NCBI GenBank assembly: GCA_016928775.1
Contig: JAFGKD010000078.1
Coordinates: forward strand, 1 to 64,000
DNA length: 64,000 bases
From: Candidatus Zhuqueibacterota bacterium
GTDB taxonomy: Bacteria > Zhuqueibacterota > Zhuqueibacteria > Residuimicrobiales > Krinioviventaceae
Direction: 5' to 3'
Part shown: positions 35,250 through 43,976 of the stretch, in pieces
How positions within the stretch are numbered: the stretch's first letter is position 1
Layout of the letters: every line of letters begins with the position of its first letter
Position numbers and translations under genes: made by a program
The notes under the pieces: model-generated
Database searches by the model: none
The model's input: the letters and a program-made list of their open reading frames with translations, nothing else
Told to the model about the DNA's origin: nothing

Positions 35250-36287
35250 TCATTCATCCATTTGCACCAGGCGCAAAATTTTCTTTTTTAAGCCATTGAT
35301 GATTTTTGTGTGCGTTGAATCAGGCGGCGCGTTTTTTTGATTATATTGCATTTCATACAAGACCGCATGCAAGTAACGGAGAACATCATCCGAATGAATG
35401 AGCGCTTTATATTCATAAACACGATTCCTCCTGTTTTTGGCACTCATTTCTATTGTGCCGACCGGAAGTGTAAATTCATTTCGTGGTGACACCAATGTGC
35501 GCTTGACCAATCCCTTTTGCTGCAGTCGCACCAATACATCCTGTAAATCAACAGCAGTTATGCGGATAGCCGTGTCCAACGCCGCGTAAATCTCCTGATC
35601 AGTTGCAATTGAGCTTTCCCAAAGCGATTCAAAGATAGCCAATTCAACCTCACTCGGGATAAAGTCGAGACGAACCGGCTTGTTCTGTTTGTTTTTAAAA
35701 AGACTGGAGAGATAGTCCGCGCCTTCTGTGATAGCGCGATTGAACGGCACGGTTGAAGGACGTTCGAGATTGTATTGTTCAAGATCGCGCTGGGTTCGAT
35801 CAGGATAGGGTCCCGGCAACACACTGAATTGGATAGAATCTTTCAACTCCAAAAAAGGTACACGTCCTGGTACAGCGGGATTGATCATGAGCGTATCGCT
35901 TGTATCAAGCTTAACATCCTCGAGTTGTTGCTGGAAGGTCAATTGAGGTGCGCCCGCGAAAAAGGCCAATCGATCAAATTTTCCAAACGAGTCCGCTGCG
36001 AGACTGTCCGGCTTTACAAGCTGCTGAATAGCGGTTTCAGTTTCTTCGGTTAGCTTTGGGGGTTTATGTTTGGCAACCGCATTTGTCACCATGGTCGGCG
36101 TTGGTGTGGCGGGCACATTGTCCTTGCGAGGAAGCGACACAGAAAGCTCAATTTCCCTTTGCTGATCGTGCTGTTGACTCATTACTTTGATTACCGAAAG
36201 CAGCGACAGTGCGACAGTATGAGCCAATAAAGAAAAAATAATTGCCAGATATGCAGTTTTTTTCAACACAAAATTTGATCCAGACAA
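35250..36287 (-). CDS. TonB-like single-pass protein with C-terminal winged-helix-like domain
   Basis: A 345-residue protein of no family I can name. Lys9-Lys10 are followed by one transmembrane helix (12-33) containing S19-L-L-A-H23. This is the SxxxH arrangement that TonB proteins use to engage ExbB/ExbD, with a Leu seven residues further as in TonB. Then comes a Pro/Thr/Lys-rich stretch (52-92) and a long region of unknown fold. Residues 211-275 read like a BlaI/MecI-type winged helix: SEVELAIFESLWE, DQEIYAAL, DLQDVLVRLQQKGLVKR. The basic residues before the helix place the C-terminal part in the periplasm, so DNA binding would be odd. The start is uncertain: TTG at 36287, or GTG at 36269 giving MLKKTAYLAII. 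It is a monocistronic gene that converges on lptG. Confidence 0.6.
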   Translation of the reverse strand: MSGSNFVLKKTAYLAIIFSLLAHTVALSLLSVIKVMSQQHDQQREIELSVSLPRKDNVPATPTPTMVTNAVAKHKPPKLTEETETAIQQLVKPDSLAADSFGKFDRLAFFAGAPQLTFQQQLEDVKLDTSDTLMINPAVPGRVPFLELKDSIQFSVLPGPYPDRTQRDLEQYNLERPSTVPFNRAITEGADYLSSLFKNKQNKPVRLDFIPSEVELAIFESLWESSIATDQEIYAALDTAIRITAVDLQDVLVRLQQKGLVKRTLVSPRNEFTLPVGTIEMSAKNRRNRVYEYKALIHSDDVLRYLHAVLYEMQYNQKNAPPDSTHTKIINGLKKKILRLVQMDE

Positions 36288-36425
36288 TTCAAGGAAAAAG
36301 TGATGTAAAAATCCGACAACTTGTTTACGTCAAAACAACACAACAGTTCCCATCCAGGAAGGACATGTATCTCAATGTTGTCAACCCAAGAATAGACATG
36401 ACTTTTTTACAAAACCGGAGGTACC

Positions 36426-37091
36426 ATGCTCAAGCCCGCAGTGCTCTTTTTCCCTGTCCTGTGTGTCACTGTGTTCCTGCTCATTCGCGCCGAAATTCGC
36501 CAAAATCGGCGGCAGGTATACTTTGTCAAACCGGTCTCAACACTGTTGGTGATCGCTGCTGCCGCGATTGCCTTTTTGCTGCCCTCTCCGCAGCCAAAAT
36601 ATACCACCTTTATTCTTGCGGGATTGCTTTTTTCGCTTGGCGGAGATATTGTTTTGATGTTCCAGAGCGCATCAAAAGCATTTCGTCTCGGCTTGGTGCT
36701 CTTTCTGATCGCGCATGTGGCCTATACGATTATTTTTTCGCTTTATGGCGCTTTATCATTGTGGGATGTGCTGACTGCAGCTATTTTATTGATCATCGGC
36801 GTAAGTTTTTATCAGCTTATCAAGAAAAATCTTGGCGCGATGAAAATCCCGGTTATTCTTTATATCGTGATCATTTCAGTGATGGTGAACCGAGCCTTTG
36901 CAGCTCTTGTTAGTCCGGTATTTAATCTAATGCAAGCAGTGATGATTGCCGCCGGGGCATTGCTTTTTTATCTCTCTGACTTTATACTTGCCGCCAATCG
37001 TTTTTGGAAACCATGGCCTTATCATCGTATCAGCCTGGGATTTTATTATGCGGGACAATTTCTGCTGGCGCTGTCAGCGAATTATTTTTAG
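36426..37091 (+). CDS. YhhN/TMEM86-family lysoplasmalogenase-like membrane protein
   Basis: A 221-residue inner-membrane protein with seven or eight hydrophobic helices. The family signatures are LLFSLGGDIVLMF (about 77-89), which carries the membrane Asp, and LLFYLSDFILAANRF (about 183-197) with a second Asp. A basic YFVKPVSTLL motif lies in helix 2. The TMEM86/YhhN family includes lysoplasmalogenases that cleave the vinyl-ether bond of lysoplasmalogens; bacterial members are mostly untested. Start choice is secure: GGAGGT lies 4 bases before the ATG. It is followed about 100 bases later by a Gfo/Idh/MocA gene on the same strand. Confidence 0.85.
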   Translation: MLKPAVLFFPVLCVTVFLLIRAEIRQNRRQVYFVKPVSTLLVIAAAAIAFLLPSPQPKYTTFILAGLLFSLGGDIVLMFQSASKAFRLGLVLFLIAHVAYTIIFSLYGALSLWDVLTAAILLIIGVSFYQLIKKNLGAMKIPVILYIVIISVMVNRAFAALVSPVFNLMQAVMIAAGALLFYLSDFILAANRFWKPWPYHRISLGFYYAGQFLLALSANYF

Positions 37092-37192
37092 AATTTTCTT
37101 GCGAAACATTTCAGTGCTTGCATCTTGCTGTAAAAGAGCTTATAATTAGAGAAGAATAATCAACCGCCAATTATCATCAAAGGAGGAGATTC

Positions 37193-38632
37193 ATGGCTCA
37201 AGAGGAAAAAAATCTCACGCGTCGCGAATTTGTCAAGCGAACATCACAAACAACCGCGACTATTGCAGCAGCGAGCGCCATTACGGGTCCATTCTTCCCG
37301 GGCAAAGTTTTGGGCGCCAATGATCAGGTAACTATCGCCCACATCGGCATTCGTGGACAAGGCGGCAGTCACATTGATGGCTTTGGCAAAATTCCGGGTG
37401 TCAAAATCAAAACCATCTGCGATGTCGATGAAAATCTTTTCCCCGCACGGCTTAAAGCTATTCAGGAGAGGTTTGGCTATACACCAAACACCGAATGGAA
37501 TATGCAGGAAGTCTTTAGTGACAAAGACATCGACGCTGTCACTTTTGCCACGCCAAATCACTGGCATGCGCTCGGCACGATTTGGGCCTGCCAGGCGAAA
37601 AAACACGTTTATGTTGAAAAACCGTCCTGCTGGTCTATTTGGGAAGGTCGTCAAATGGTGTACGCAGCCAGAGCGAATAATGTCCTGGTGCAGGTCGGAT
37701 TTCAAAATCGTTCCCGAAAAAATACCATGGCGGCGATAAAATTCCTGAATGAGGGTGGTATCGGCAAAGTCTATATGGGGCGCGGCTTGTGTTATAAACC
37801 ACGCTGGGATATTGGCCGCTACCCGGATGGTCCGATGCAACCCGGCGAAGAATTTTATCTGCGCACAAATAAAGACGGGAAAATGCCAACCTATACCCAA
37901 GAATACTGCGACAAAGTCCACTATGACATGTGGATTGGACCCGCACGCTATCGCCCGTTCAACCGTAACCGCTTCCACTATAATTGGCACTGGGATTTTG
38001 AATATGGCAATGGCGATACCGGCAATCAAGGTCCGCACCAGTTTGATGTCGGTCGTTGGGGATTGAATAAAGAAGAGTATCCGGTCAAAATCCGTTCCAT
38101 GGGTGGCTATTATATTTTTGATTCACAGCAGAATACGCCCAACACACAAACAACGATCTTTGAATACGCGGACGGCACTATCTTTGAATTTGGCACCCGT
38201 GGATTGTTCACACCCGCCGATGGAAAGATCAGCATTGGCAATATCTTTTACGGCAGCGATGGCTGGCTGGAGATTGATGCCGGCGGCAACTGGAAAACCT
38301 ACTTTGGCTATAGAGGTGAACCGGGTCCGAATTCTGACAACATCGAGGAAGAAGAATCCGATGCCCTGGTCACGGTCGGTACCGGTACGGGCGGACATTA
38401 CGGCAACTTTATCGCTGCTGTTCGTTCCGGCAAACAGGAGGATTTGAACTGCGACATCGAAGTTGGTCATCGCTCAAGCGTCCTGCCGCATCTTGGAAAT
38501 ATCTCTTATATGCTAGGCCGTGAGGTGATCTTTGACGGGAAAAAGGAAAAATTCGTTGATGATCCCGACGCCGACAAACTGCTTCGTCGTGAAACCTACC
38601 GCGAACCCTATGTTGTATCAGATATGAGTTAA
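37193..38632 (+). CDS. Second Tat-exported Gfo/Idh/MocA-family oxidoreductase
   Basis: A 479-residue protein with a twin-arginine signal (TRREFVKRTSQTTATIAAA, arginines 10-11). The Rossmann region reads VTIAHIGIRGQGG, followed by DAVTFATPNHWHALG and then VEKPSCWS, the family EKP motif, and GDTGNQGPHQFDVGRWGL in the catalytic domain. It shares family and export route with the oxidoreductase at 6541 but is not a close paralogue. A strong ribosome-binding site (AAAGGAGGAGA) precedes the ATG. Members of this subgroup are common in polysaccharide-degrading planctomycetes and FCB bacteria and are thought to act on glycosides in the periplasm; substrate unknown. A strong hairpin follows at 38642-38669. 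Confidence 0.9.
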   Translation: MAQEEKNLTRREFVKRTSQTTATIAAASAITGPFFPGKVLGANDQVTIAHIGIRGQGGSHIDGFGKIPGVKIKTICDVDENLFPARLKAIQERFGYTPNTEWNMQEVFSDKDIDAVTFATPNHWHALGTIWACQAKKHVYVEKPSCWSIWEGRQMVYAARANNVLVQVGFQNRSRKNTMAAIKFLNEGGIGKVYMGRGLCYKPRWDIGRYPDGPMQPGEEFYLRTNKDGKMPTYTQEYCDKVHYDMWIGPARYRPFNRNRFHYNWHWDFEYGNGDTGNQGPHQFDVGRWGLNKEEYPVKIRSMGGYYIFDSQQNTPNTQTTIFEYADGTIFEFGTRGLFTPADGKISIGNIFYGSDGWLEIDAGGNWKTYFGYRGEPGPNSDNIEEEESDALVTVGTGTGGHYGNFIAAVRSGKQEDLNCDIEVGHRSSVLPHLGNISYMLGREVIFDGKKEKFVDDPDADKLLRRETYREPYVVSDMS

Positions 38633-38641
38633 GCTTGAATA

Positions 38642-38669
38642 TGCAGGGCGGGATGTCTCCCGCCCTGCA
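38642..38669 (+). terminator. GC-rich terminator-like hairpin after the oxidoreductase
   Basis: TGCAGGGCGGGA (38642-38653) and TCCCGCCCTGCA (38658-38669) form a perfect 12-bp stem around the tetraloop TGTC, 10 bases past the stop. The following bases are AATCCTTTG, so the T-tract is weak. It probably ends or stabilises the transcript. Confidence 0.7.
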
Positions 38670-38793
38670 ATCCTTTGTAACAGACAGGCAACCAGTCGAT
38701 CAACATAAACATCGAGAATGAGTTTAAAAGTTTCCCCGCAATAAAAAGCAATTAAACTGAGTTGTTTACAAGTTTAAAAACCACGGATATTCT

Positions 38794-38904
38794 TGGCGCG
38801 GCCTTTGACCGCAGCCAAATTACAAGCCACGCACACGGATGAGCACGGATTTTTCGGCTTTGCTTCGAGAAAGCTTTGGGACTGGAGGTTAAAAAGGCTT
38901 AAAA
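38794..38904 (-). repeat. Dispersed MITE-like repeat, copy D (truncated)
   Basis: Reverse orientation. The hairpin block GGCGCGGCCTTTGACCGC (from 38794) precedes AAGCCACGCACACGGATGAG (from 38824). The ATTTTTCGGCTTTGCTTCGA core follows, and the copy fades after AAGGCTTAAAA near 38904. The outer half with the second terminal repeat is missing. A stray CCACGGATAT at 38781 may be a leftover of another copy. The remaining bases of the 38633-38940 gap hold only the terminator-like hairpin. Confidence 0.8.
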
Positions 38905-38940
38905 TTGGACTTTAGCCAGAGGCCGTATCGAGATATACCC

Positions 38941-39786
38941 CTAGTCTTCCTCCGGTCGTCGAAACGTGCCAAAGGTGCCGGAAAACAATAGCGACAAATA
39001 TTTTTCATTAATCTCATATTCTGATATGCCGAGAGTGGCTAACAAACCGCTCGGCACATCCGGGTGATGGGGAAAAATATACGGGATGACTATATAATCT
39101 TTATTAAAAGTAATTTCACTCCCGACAGACGGATGAAAGGCGTAAATCTGTTCCTTTTGCGTCAAGGTGACGATGAAAGGTTCATCCCTCCCGCTTGCCA
39201 ATTGATGTTTGTAGACCTGCCCCGATTCGACATCAATGATAAAGATAGCGCCTAAAAAAATCATGCTGCCGTTGGGTATGTTGATTTGGCAGGAACCGGA
39301 CGACGATTTGAAATGCCCGGTCACGCTGAGTCCATACTGTTCTCCCGGATTGGACGGGAGTGGAAAAGTGGCGCGGGTTTCGGCATAAAAGGTTCTAAAA
39401 AGAGAGATATTATGTACCGTGCCGTTTGCATCCACATCGCCACTGCCGTAAACCACACTGCCATCTCGAAAAATAATTTTCTTGGTGACCAGTTTATGAT
39501 TGATGGTATAAAAATAAAGATCAAAATCACCTGTCACTTTTCCAGTACTATTGAGGGTTGAGCTGGGTGGCAGAATGAGCGTAAAAGCGCCACTCTCGTC
39601 GGTAAAATTACCGATATTCAGAATATCCAGCCACACATAAACGCCCGCCGCATTTCGGGACCCGCTGACAGACACGACACCTGAAATCGATCGATTATCA
39701 CCCTTTATTTCATCTTTTCCAAACGGATTATCGCAATGCACGAGCAAAAGCGAAAAAAACAGGGCTATTTTAATGCATAATTTCAT
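38941..39786 (-). CDS. Lipoprotein with carboxypeptidase-regulatory-like domain
   Basis: A 281-residue lipoprotein. The signal KIALFFSLLLVHC ends in a lipobox-like LLVHC (Cys18), so the mature protein is membrane-anchored. Residues about 32-125 look like a carboxypeptidase-D-regulatory beta-sandwich (SISGVVSVSGSRNAAGVYVWLD, FTDESGAFTLILPP). The rest is beta-rich with no motif I recognise. It starts 14 bases after the stop of the TonB-dependent receptor gene and is surely co-transcribed. By analogy with receptor/lipoprotein pairs it may be the surface or periplasmic substrate-binding partner of that receptor, but it is not SusD-like in length or sequence. Confidence 0.7.
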   Translation of the reverse strand: MKLCIKIALFFSLLLVHCDNPFGKDEIKGDNRSISGVVSVSGSRNAAGVYVWLDILNIGNFTDESGAFTLILPPSSTLNSTGKVTGDFDLYFYTINHKLVTKKIIFRDGSVVYGSGDVDANGTVHNISLFRTFYAETRATFPLPSNPGEQYGLSVTGHFKSSSGSCQINIPNGSMIFLGAIFIIDVESGQVYKHQLASGRDEPFIVTLTQKEQIYAFHPSVGSEITFNKDYIVIPYIFPHHPDVPSGLLATLGISEYEINEKYLSLLFSGTFGTFRRPEED

Positions 39787-39800
39787 TGTTTTTCCCGAGG

Positions 39801-42011
39801 TTAAATCTGTGCACCAATTGTTAGAAAAGCGCGTCGGTCACGAATAGCCAGACCTTGTAATACGGTTTCTTCCGATTTCAGCACATTACGTCCACTCACA
39901 TTGACAAAAATTTTGCCGGAATTCAGACGGAATGAGCGAGAGATATGAATATCAAGATTTATAAAGGGCTGGAGGGTGATTTCGGCAAAATCGCCGTCAA
40001 AGGTGCGTATCCAGCCGACTTGCTCGCTCTCGTGAAACCAATGGAACAGCACGGAAAAGCCAGCGTGATTGAGCGTGACATCCAGCGTTTGTTTGTAATC
40101 CGATTTAAAAGGAAATGCGGATTTTTCCGAGATTTGATACTTGGCTAACCCTGCGTGCATGTCTATTTTCTTTTTGAAAATATAGACATTGAAACTTGCT
40201 TCGACGCCAAATATTTCGGCAGTTGGGATATTGTCGTAGAATACAACCGGGATGCCGGGTGACGAAAAGGGCCGAAACTTGTCCGTATAATAGTTGCGAA
40301 AAAAAACGGCTTCGGCGTGCCAACCGTCGATGGCATTTGGGTCTTGTGACTCGCGAAAAATCTCTACACCCCCTTCGTAGCTCGTCACCTGCTCCGGTCG
40401 TAATGGCGCGCCAGGACCAAGATCATTCAAAGGCACACTGAGCTGCTGCACAATGGTCGGGAATTTTGTATTGGAGCCAAAGTTCATAAATGCCTTGACT
40501 GCCATGTTTTGCCTGTAGCCGTCCGCAAAAGTCGAAAATTTTAAATGGGTCGCACGCCACTGGTTGTCATGCAGATTTGCACCTTCAGCAATAGTTTCCG
40601 AAGATTCCAGCTGCCCGCTGACTGTATCATTCAGATTATCGTGCCGGAGACTGAGATCAACATGAAAATTTTGCAGGAATCCTTGGCCGGCGGCAGCTTT
40701 GGTTTTAAGAATGCCGACCATCCCATGATGGAGCCGGTTGATTTCCGCCTGCTGGTTAAAAACCGGCATTTGGGACGTCGTTCGATCATCCGCAAAGTCA
40801 ACATGAGCGCTTTTCAAGTTGTAGCCCAGTAAAAATTCGAAAAGTTCACTCTTGAAAGTTTTATCCACGTCACATTGAAAAGCTTGATCGTCAATACGGC
40901 GTTGCATGGACGTGTCAAAATAGTTTAAACTTTGTTGTTCATCATACTCCTTGTACGCTGCTAAAAAATGGACATGCTGTACCGGACCCAGGGCACCGAT
41001 ATATTTGACCGAGCCAATATTATTTGTTTGTCCCACAGATTCCTGGTCACGCCCGTTTGCGTAATCGAGATGTGCATGCGTATACATACAATTTAGCGCA
41101 GCATCTTTGCCAATGTTGGCGTACAAATTGGCGCTGTGATGGCGTTGATTGTTTGTTATACTTTCGGCATCTGACGCGGCATCTATAAATCGACGACGTT
41201 GTGACGCGTCTGTAAAGCTGTAGGAAAAATGCTGGCGTCCCACGGGAGTGTAGAGCTGATTGTTAATGTGTTCAGTATTATACGTCCCAAGACGATAATG
41301 CACCCGCAGGGTATAATCCCGTTCAATCTGTGGTACGACATTGATCACACCGGAAAAAGCTTCCGGTCCATACAGACTTGTATTGCTGCCTTTGATAATT
41401 TCAAAGCGTTCCAGATTGTCCAGATCAACCAGAGAGAAATCAAACACATTGTCAAAAGGACTGTTCATGCGAACACCATTGTAGAGCATCACAACATCAT
41501 CCGCATTACCGCCGCGCACTGAGAGCGTCTTTTTGCCGCTCATTTCCTCCTGGACCTGAATAGCAGCCTGGGTTTTTAACAAATCGCCGGCATCGGCGAA
41601 ACCGCGAAGTTCAAACGTTGTCGCATCCACTATTTTTATGCTCTGCGGGATATCTCGTTTGACATCAATCTTGTTCATCGTATTTTGACCATAAACCTCG
41701 ATGTCCGGTAGCGGGATCACTCGAGGCACAAGATAGACGTATGTATCAGTGCGCAACGAATCTATATGGATTTTTTGAATTTCATACGAGATATGTCGGA
41801 ACGTGATCTCAACACCTTTGAGATCATCGGGAAGATCGAGCTGAAATGCGCCACTTTTATCTGTGACTGTACCGTAGCTTGATTGTTCAATATAAACATT
41901 GACGCCATTGACTTCACGATGTGAATTGGCATCCAAAACCACACCGCTGAGTTGCACTTGTGCTGCGGTGACAGTCGATGCGAGAAGACAAATGAGTATT
42001 AGTTTTTTCAT
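39801..42011 (-). CDS. TonB-dependent receptor with carboxypeptidase-regulatory N-domain
   Basis: A 736-residue outer-membrane receptor. The signal peptide ends TAA|QVQ. A carboxypeptidase-D-regulatory domain (about 20-100: LSGVVLDANSHREVNGVNVYIE, FQLDLPDD) is typical of Bacteroidota-type receptors. It is followed by the plug: FADAGDLLKTQAAIQVQEEMSGKKTLSVRGGNADDVVMLYNGVRMNSPF, with SFSGVINVV-like EAFSGVINVVPQ. A 22-strand barrel makes up the rest, including a YEGGVEIF strand and a final aromatic-poor FLTIGAQI strand. It imports an unknown ligand with energy from an ExbB-ExbD-TonB complex; exbB-exbD at 12 kb and the TonB-like gene at 35 kb are candidate partners. The downstream lipoprotein belongs to the same transcript. 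Confidence 0.92.
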   Translation of the reverse strand: MKKLILICLLASTVTAAQVQLSGVVLDANSHREVNGVNVYIEQSSYGTVTDKSGAFQLDLPDDLKGVEITFRHISYEIQKIHIDSLRTDTYVYLVPRVIPLPDIEVYGQNTMNKIDVKRDIPQSIKIVDATTFELRGFADAGDLLKTQAAIQVQEEMSGKKTLSVRGGNADDVVMLYNGVRMNSPFDNVFDFSLVDLDNLERFEIIKGSNTSLYGPEAFSGVINVVPQIERDYTLRVHYRLGTYNTEHINNQLYTPVGRQHFSYSFTDASQRRRFIDAASDAESITNNQRHHSANLYANIGKDAALNCMYTHAHLDYANGRDQESVGQTNNIGSVKYIGALGPVQHVHFLAAYKEYDEQQSLNYFDTSMQRRIDDQAFQCDVDKTFKSELFEFLLGYNLKSAHVDFADDRTTSQMPVFNQQAEINRLHHGMVGILKTKAAAGQGFLQNFHVDLSLRHDNLNDTVSGQLESSETIAEGANLHDNQWRATHLKFSTFADGYRQNMAVKAFMNFGSNTKFPTIVQQLSVPLNDLGPGAPLRPEQVTSYEGGVEIFRESQDPNAIDGWHAEAVFFRNYYTDKFRPFSSPGIPVVFYDNIPTAEIFGVEASFNVYIFKKKIDMHAGLAKYQISEKSAFPFKSDYKQTLDVTLNHAGFSVLFHWFHESEQVGWIRTFDGDFAEITLQPFINLDIHISRSFRLNSGKIFVNVSGRNVLKSEETVLQGLAIRDRRAFLTIGAQI

Positions 42012-42192
42012 GATATTATCAAAAAGTATTTTTCATAAAGATAAGAGTAAATTTTCAAGAGTCAAGCAGGAAATTACATACAACTTTGCTCTTGTAAAGC
42101 CACAGTTTTCACTTGAATCTTTACCTATTTTATAATACTTTTGAATTCAAACAGGCCAAAAAATCGGGCGTGTGCGTGTCAGAGAGTACGGC

Positions 42193-42729
42193 ATGAAAAG
42201 ACAGTTTGTTTCTCAAATCATGAACGATAAAAGAACTATTTATGTCACCAGTTTCCCGTGGGATGTCACCTGTCTCTGGTTGGCCGCTTCGAATCAGGGA
42301 CTCTCGGTTATCGAGTTTGAGCGGAAACAGTCGTTCGATTCATTCAAAGAACGCTTCAACGGCAGACTCTTCGAGCAGATGAATGACATCCTTTACAAAG
42401 TCGTTGAGCAACTCGACAACTATTTTCGCGGACAGCCCGAAGCGTTTAACATCCCGCTGGACTTTTTAGCCGGCACAACTTTTCAGAAAGCAGTGTGGCA
42501 CCAGGTGCGCGCTATACCATATGGTCGAACAAAAACTTATGGGCAAATCGCGAATGAATTGGGACAATCCCGAGCTGTCCGGGCAGTTGGTGTTGCCAAT
42601 GGCGCGAACCCACTTCCTGTCGTTGTACCGTGTCATCGAGTCATACGGACAAACGGCTCGCTGGGCGGTTATAGTGGTGGGCTGGATATCAAAGACGCGC
42701 TTTTGCGGCTGGAAGGAGTTGTTTTGTGA
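42193..42729 (+). CDS. ogt: Methylated-DNA--protein-cysteine S-methyltransferase
   Basis: A 178-residue suicide DNA-repair enzyme that removes alkyl groups from O6-alkylguanine. The active site PCHR is at about 146-149 with the acceptor Cys147. The DNA-binding helix region IPYGRTKTYGQIANELGQSRAVRAVGVANGANP precedes it, as in Ogt/MGMT. The N-terminal RNase-H-like domain covers about 10-85. The start is taken at ATG 42193 after AGAGAG; a GTG at 42172 and an ATG at 42220 are in frame too. The stop overlaps the ATG of the Nudix gene by one base (TGATG), so DNA repair, nucleotide-pool and SSB genes form one unit. Confidence 0.93.
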   Translation: MKRQFVSQIMNDKRTIYVTSFPWDVTCLWLAASNQGLSVIEFERKQSFDSFKERFNGRLFEQMNDILYKVVEQLDNYFRGQPEAFNIPLDFLAGTTFQKAVWHQVRAIPYGRTKTYGQIANELGQSRAVRAVGVANGANPLPVVVPCHRVIRTNGSLGGYSGGLDIKDALLRLEGVVL

Positions 42730-43523
42730 TGTGCAGCGACACACAACTCTTTTCCACAGTTTTCACCTGCTGCTTGTGTGAGAGCGATGTCTCGATAACG
42801 TGGGATGCGACGCCGATGCATTTGCCCGAGGAGATGCAACGGCAGGTGAGTCGGTTTTGGATGTCGTTGCCAAAGGATTATATTTATAATGGTCAACTCG
42901 CCAGGCTCGAGAGCTGGAGCCTTGATTCATCGTCCTGCCGACTTGACCTGCGGCCAAGCGATTATCGCACGTTAGTGTACTCAAATGCTCATGTGGAGCA
43001 GATTCAGCAGACGTGGGGAGCTCATTATTTATCGCGCGCGCTGGGTATCAGCGCCGTTCTTGTCAGTGCTGATAAAAACCTGGTCTTTATGAGGCGTAGT
43101 CACACTGTTGGCGAATTTCCCGGATGTTATGATGTCTTTGGCGGCCACATCGACAATCCGACAAACGGCCAGGTACCTAATGTTTTTGTTTCAATGGCGC
43201 AAGAGTTAGAGGAAGAAACCGGGATGCAGCAGTCAGATTTCGATCTAAGGCTCATCGGTCTCATCGAGTCGACACCCAATCAAAAACCGGAATTGGTGTT
43301 CATCGCCAACGCTGTATTATCAAGAGAGTCCATTTTATCGCGGGCGTACGAAGCAAAAGATCATCTTGAATTCACCGAGGTACATACGCTGAAAAATGAA
43401 CTGAAGCATATTAAACCGTTTCTAAAAGCCCACCAAAGCGAATTCAGTCCATCAGCTTTTGGCAGCTTTTGTGTATATATGAGAACCTGTTTATTTGATA
43501 TGAGGGCCAGTCGTGGAAACTAA
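42729..43523 (+). CDS. NUDT22-like Nudix hydrolase
   Basis: A 264-residue Nudix protein. The region RLDLRPSDYRTLVYSNAH..., LGISAVLVSADKNLVFMRRS and HTVGEFPGCYDVFGGHIDNP matches the arrangement of animal NUDT22, a UDP-glucose/UDP-galactose pyrophosphatase. NUDT22 has the same order of an SYRDFLGTNW-like block, a RRSR block and a DVPGGHPEP block. The Nudix box is expanded: Gly-Gly-His (near 139) is separated from the AQELEEETGM helix by a longer loop than the usual GX5E. The catalytic acidic residues of EExxEExG are present as ELEEET. No signal peptide. It is translated in overlap with the alkyltransferase upstream and with ssb downstream. UDP-sugar hydrolysis is inferred from the resemblance, made from memory. 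Confidence 0.78.
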   Translation: MCSDTQLFSTVFTCCLCESDVSITWDATPMHLPEEMQRQVSRFWMSLPKDYIYNGQLARLESWSLDSSSCRLDLRPSDYRTLVYSNAHVEQIQQTWGAHYLSRALGISAVLVSADKNLVFMRRSHTVGEFPGCYDVFGGHIDNPTNGQVPNVFVSMAQELEEETGMQQSDFDLRLIGLIESTPNQKPELVFIANAVLSRESILSRAYEAKDHLEFTEVHTLKNELKHIKPFLKAHQSEFSPSAFGSFCVYMRTCLFDMRASRGN

Positions 43524-43971
43524 AAACGAAAGTGAAGGAAAACGTCCACAAGATGCTGAAACTTTCCAATATAGTGAGAACTTTTCGGAATTAAGCTATC
43601 CTGATATCAATCGTGTCTTCATCGCTGGAACGCTGCTGCACGATCCACCATTGCGTCGCACGCGCAAGGGCGTCCCGGTGACCAATTTTATTGTTGTCAC
43701 CAAACCGGACAGTTCACCCGATGCCGCCAATGGTTTTGAGCGTGAGCCCGTTTATATCAGTGTGGTTGTTTGGGCGAAACAGGCCGTCCAATGCAGCAAA
43801 CATCTTAAAAAGGGGAGCGCCGTCATTATATTAGGCGAGCTTCAATCCATGCCCAACGCGAATCCGGACGAGGGATTTACCCCGGTACAGATCAGCGCGC
43901 AGTGGATTCAATATTTGGAAAAGGGCAAGTTTTCCAAAATTACTATTGAGGAGGATGACGCTGATAAATAG
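43513..43971 (+). CDS. ssb: Single-stranded DNA-binding protein
   Basis: A 152-residue OB-fold protein. The core is at about 32-135: NRVFIAGTLLHDPPLRRTRKGVPVTNFIVVT, then EPVYISVVVWAKQAVQCSKHLKKGSAVIILGEL. The first 30 residues are an acidic, Ser-rich extension not seen in standard SSB, and the usual Gly/Pro-rich linker with acidic tip is replaced by a short Lys/Glu/Asp tail ending EEDDADK. It is thus a short or secondary SSB, or PriB-like. It starts at GTG 43513 with GAGGG six bases upstream, overlapping the Nudix gene by 11 bases. It ends 5 bases from the convergent lptD stop. Confidence 0.82.
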   Translation: METKNESEGKRPQDAETFQYSENFSELSYPDINRVFIAGTLLHDPPLRRTRKGVPVTNFIVVTKPDSSPDAANGFEREPVYISVVVWAKQAVQCSKHLKKGSAVIILGELQSMPNANPDEGFTPVQISAQWIQYLEKGKFSKITIEEDDADK

Positions 43972-43976
43972 TATAT

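Noticed and set aside
36242..36913. 223-codon plus-strand frame upstream of and overlapping the YhhN gene
   Set aside because: It is out of frame with the well-supported membrane protein at 36426, which has a strong ribosome-binding site; composition is Cys/Arg-rich as in shadow frames.
37244..38038. 264-codon minus-strand frame
   Set aside because: Lies entirely inside the Gfo/Idh/MocA gene on the other strand; antisense shadow.
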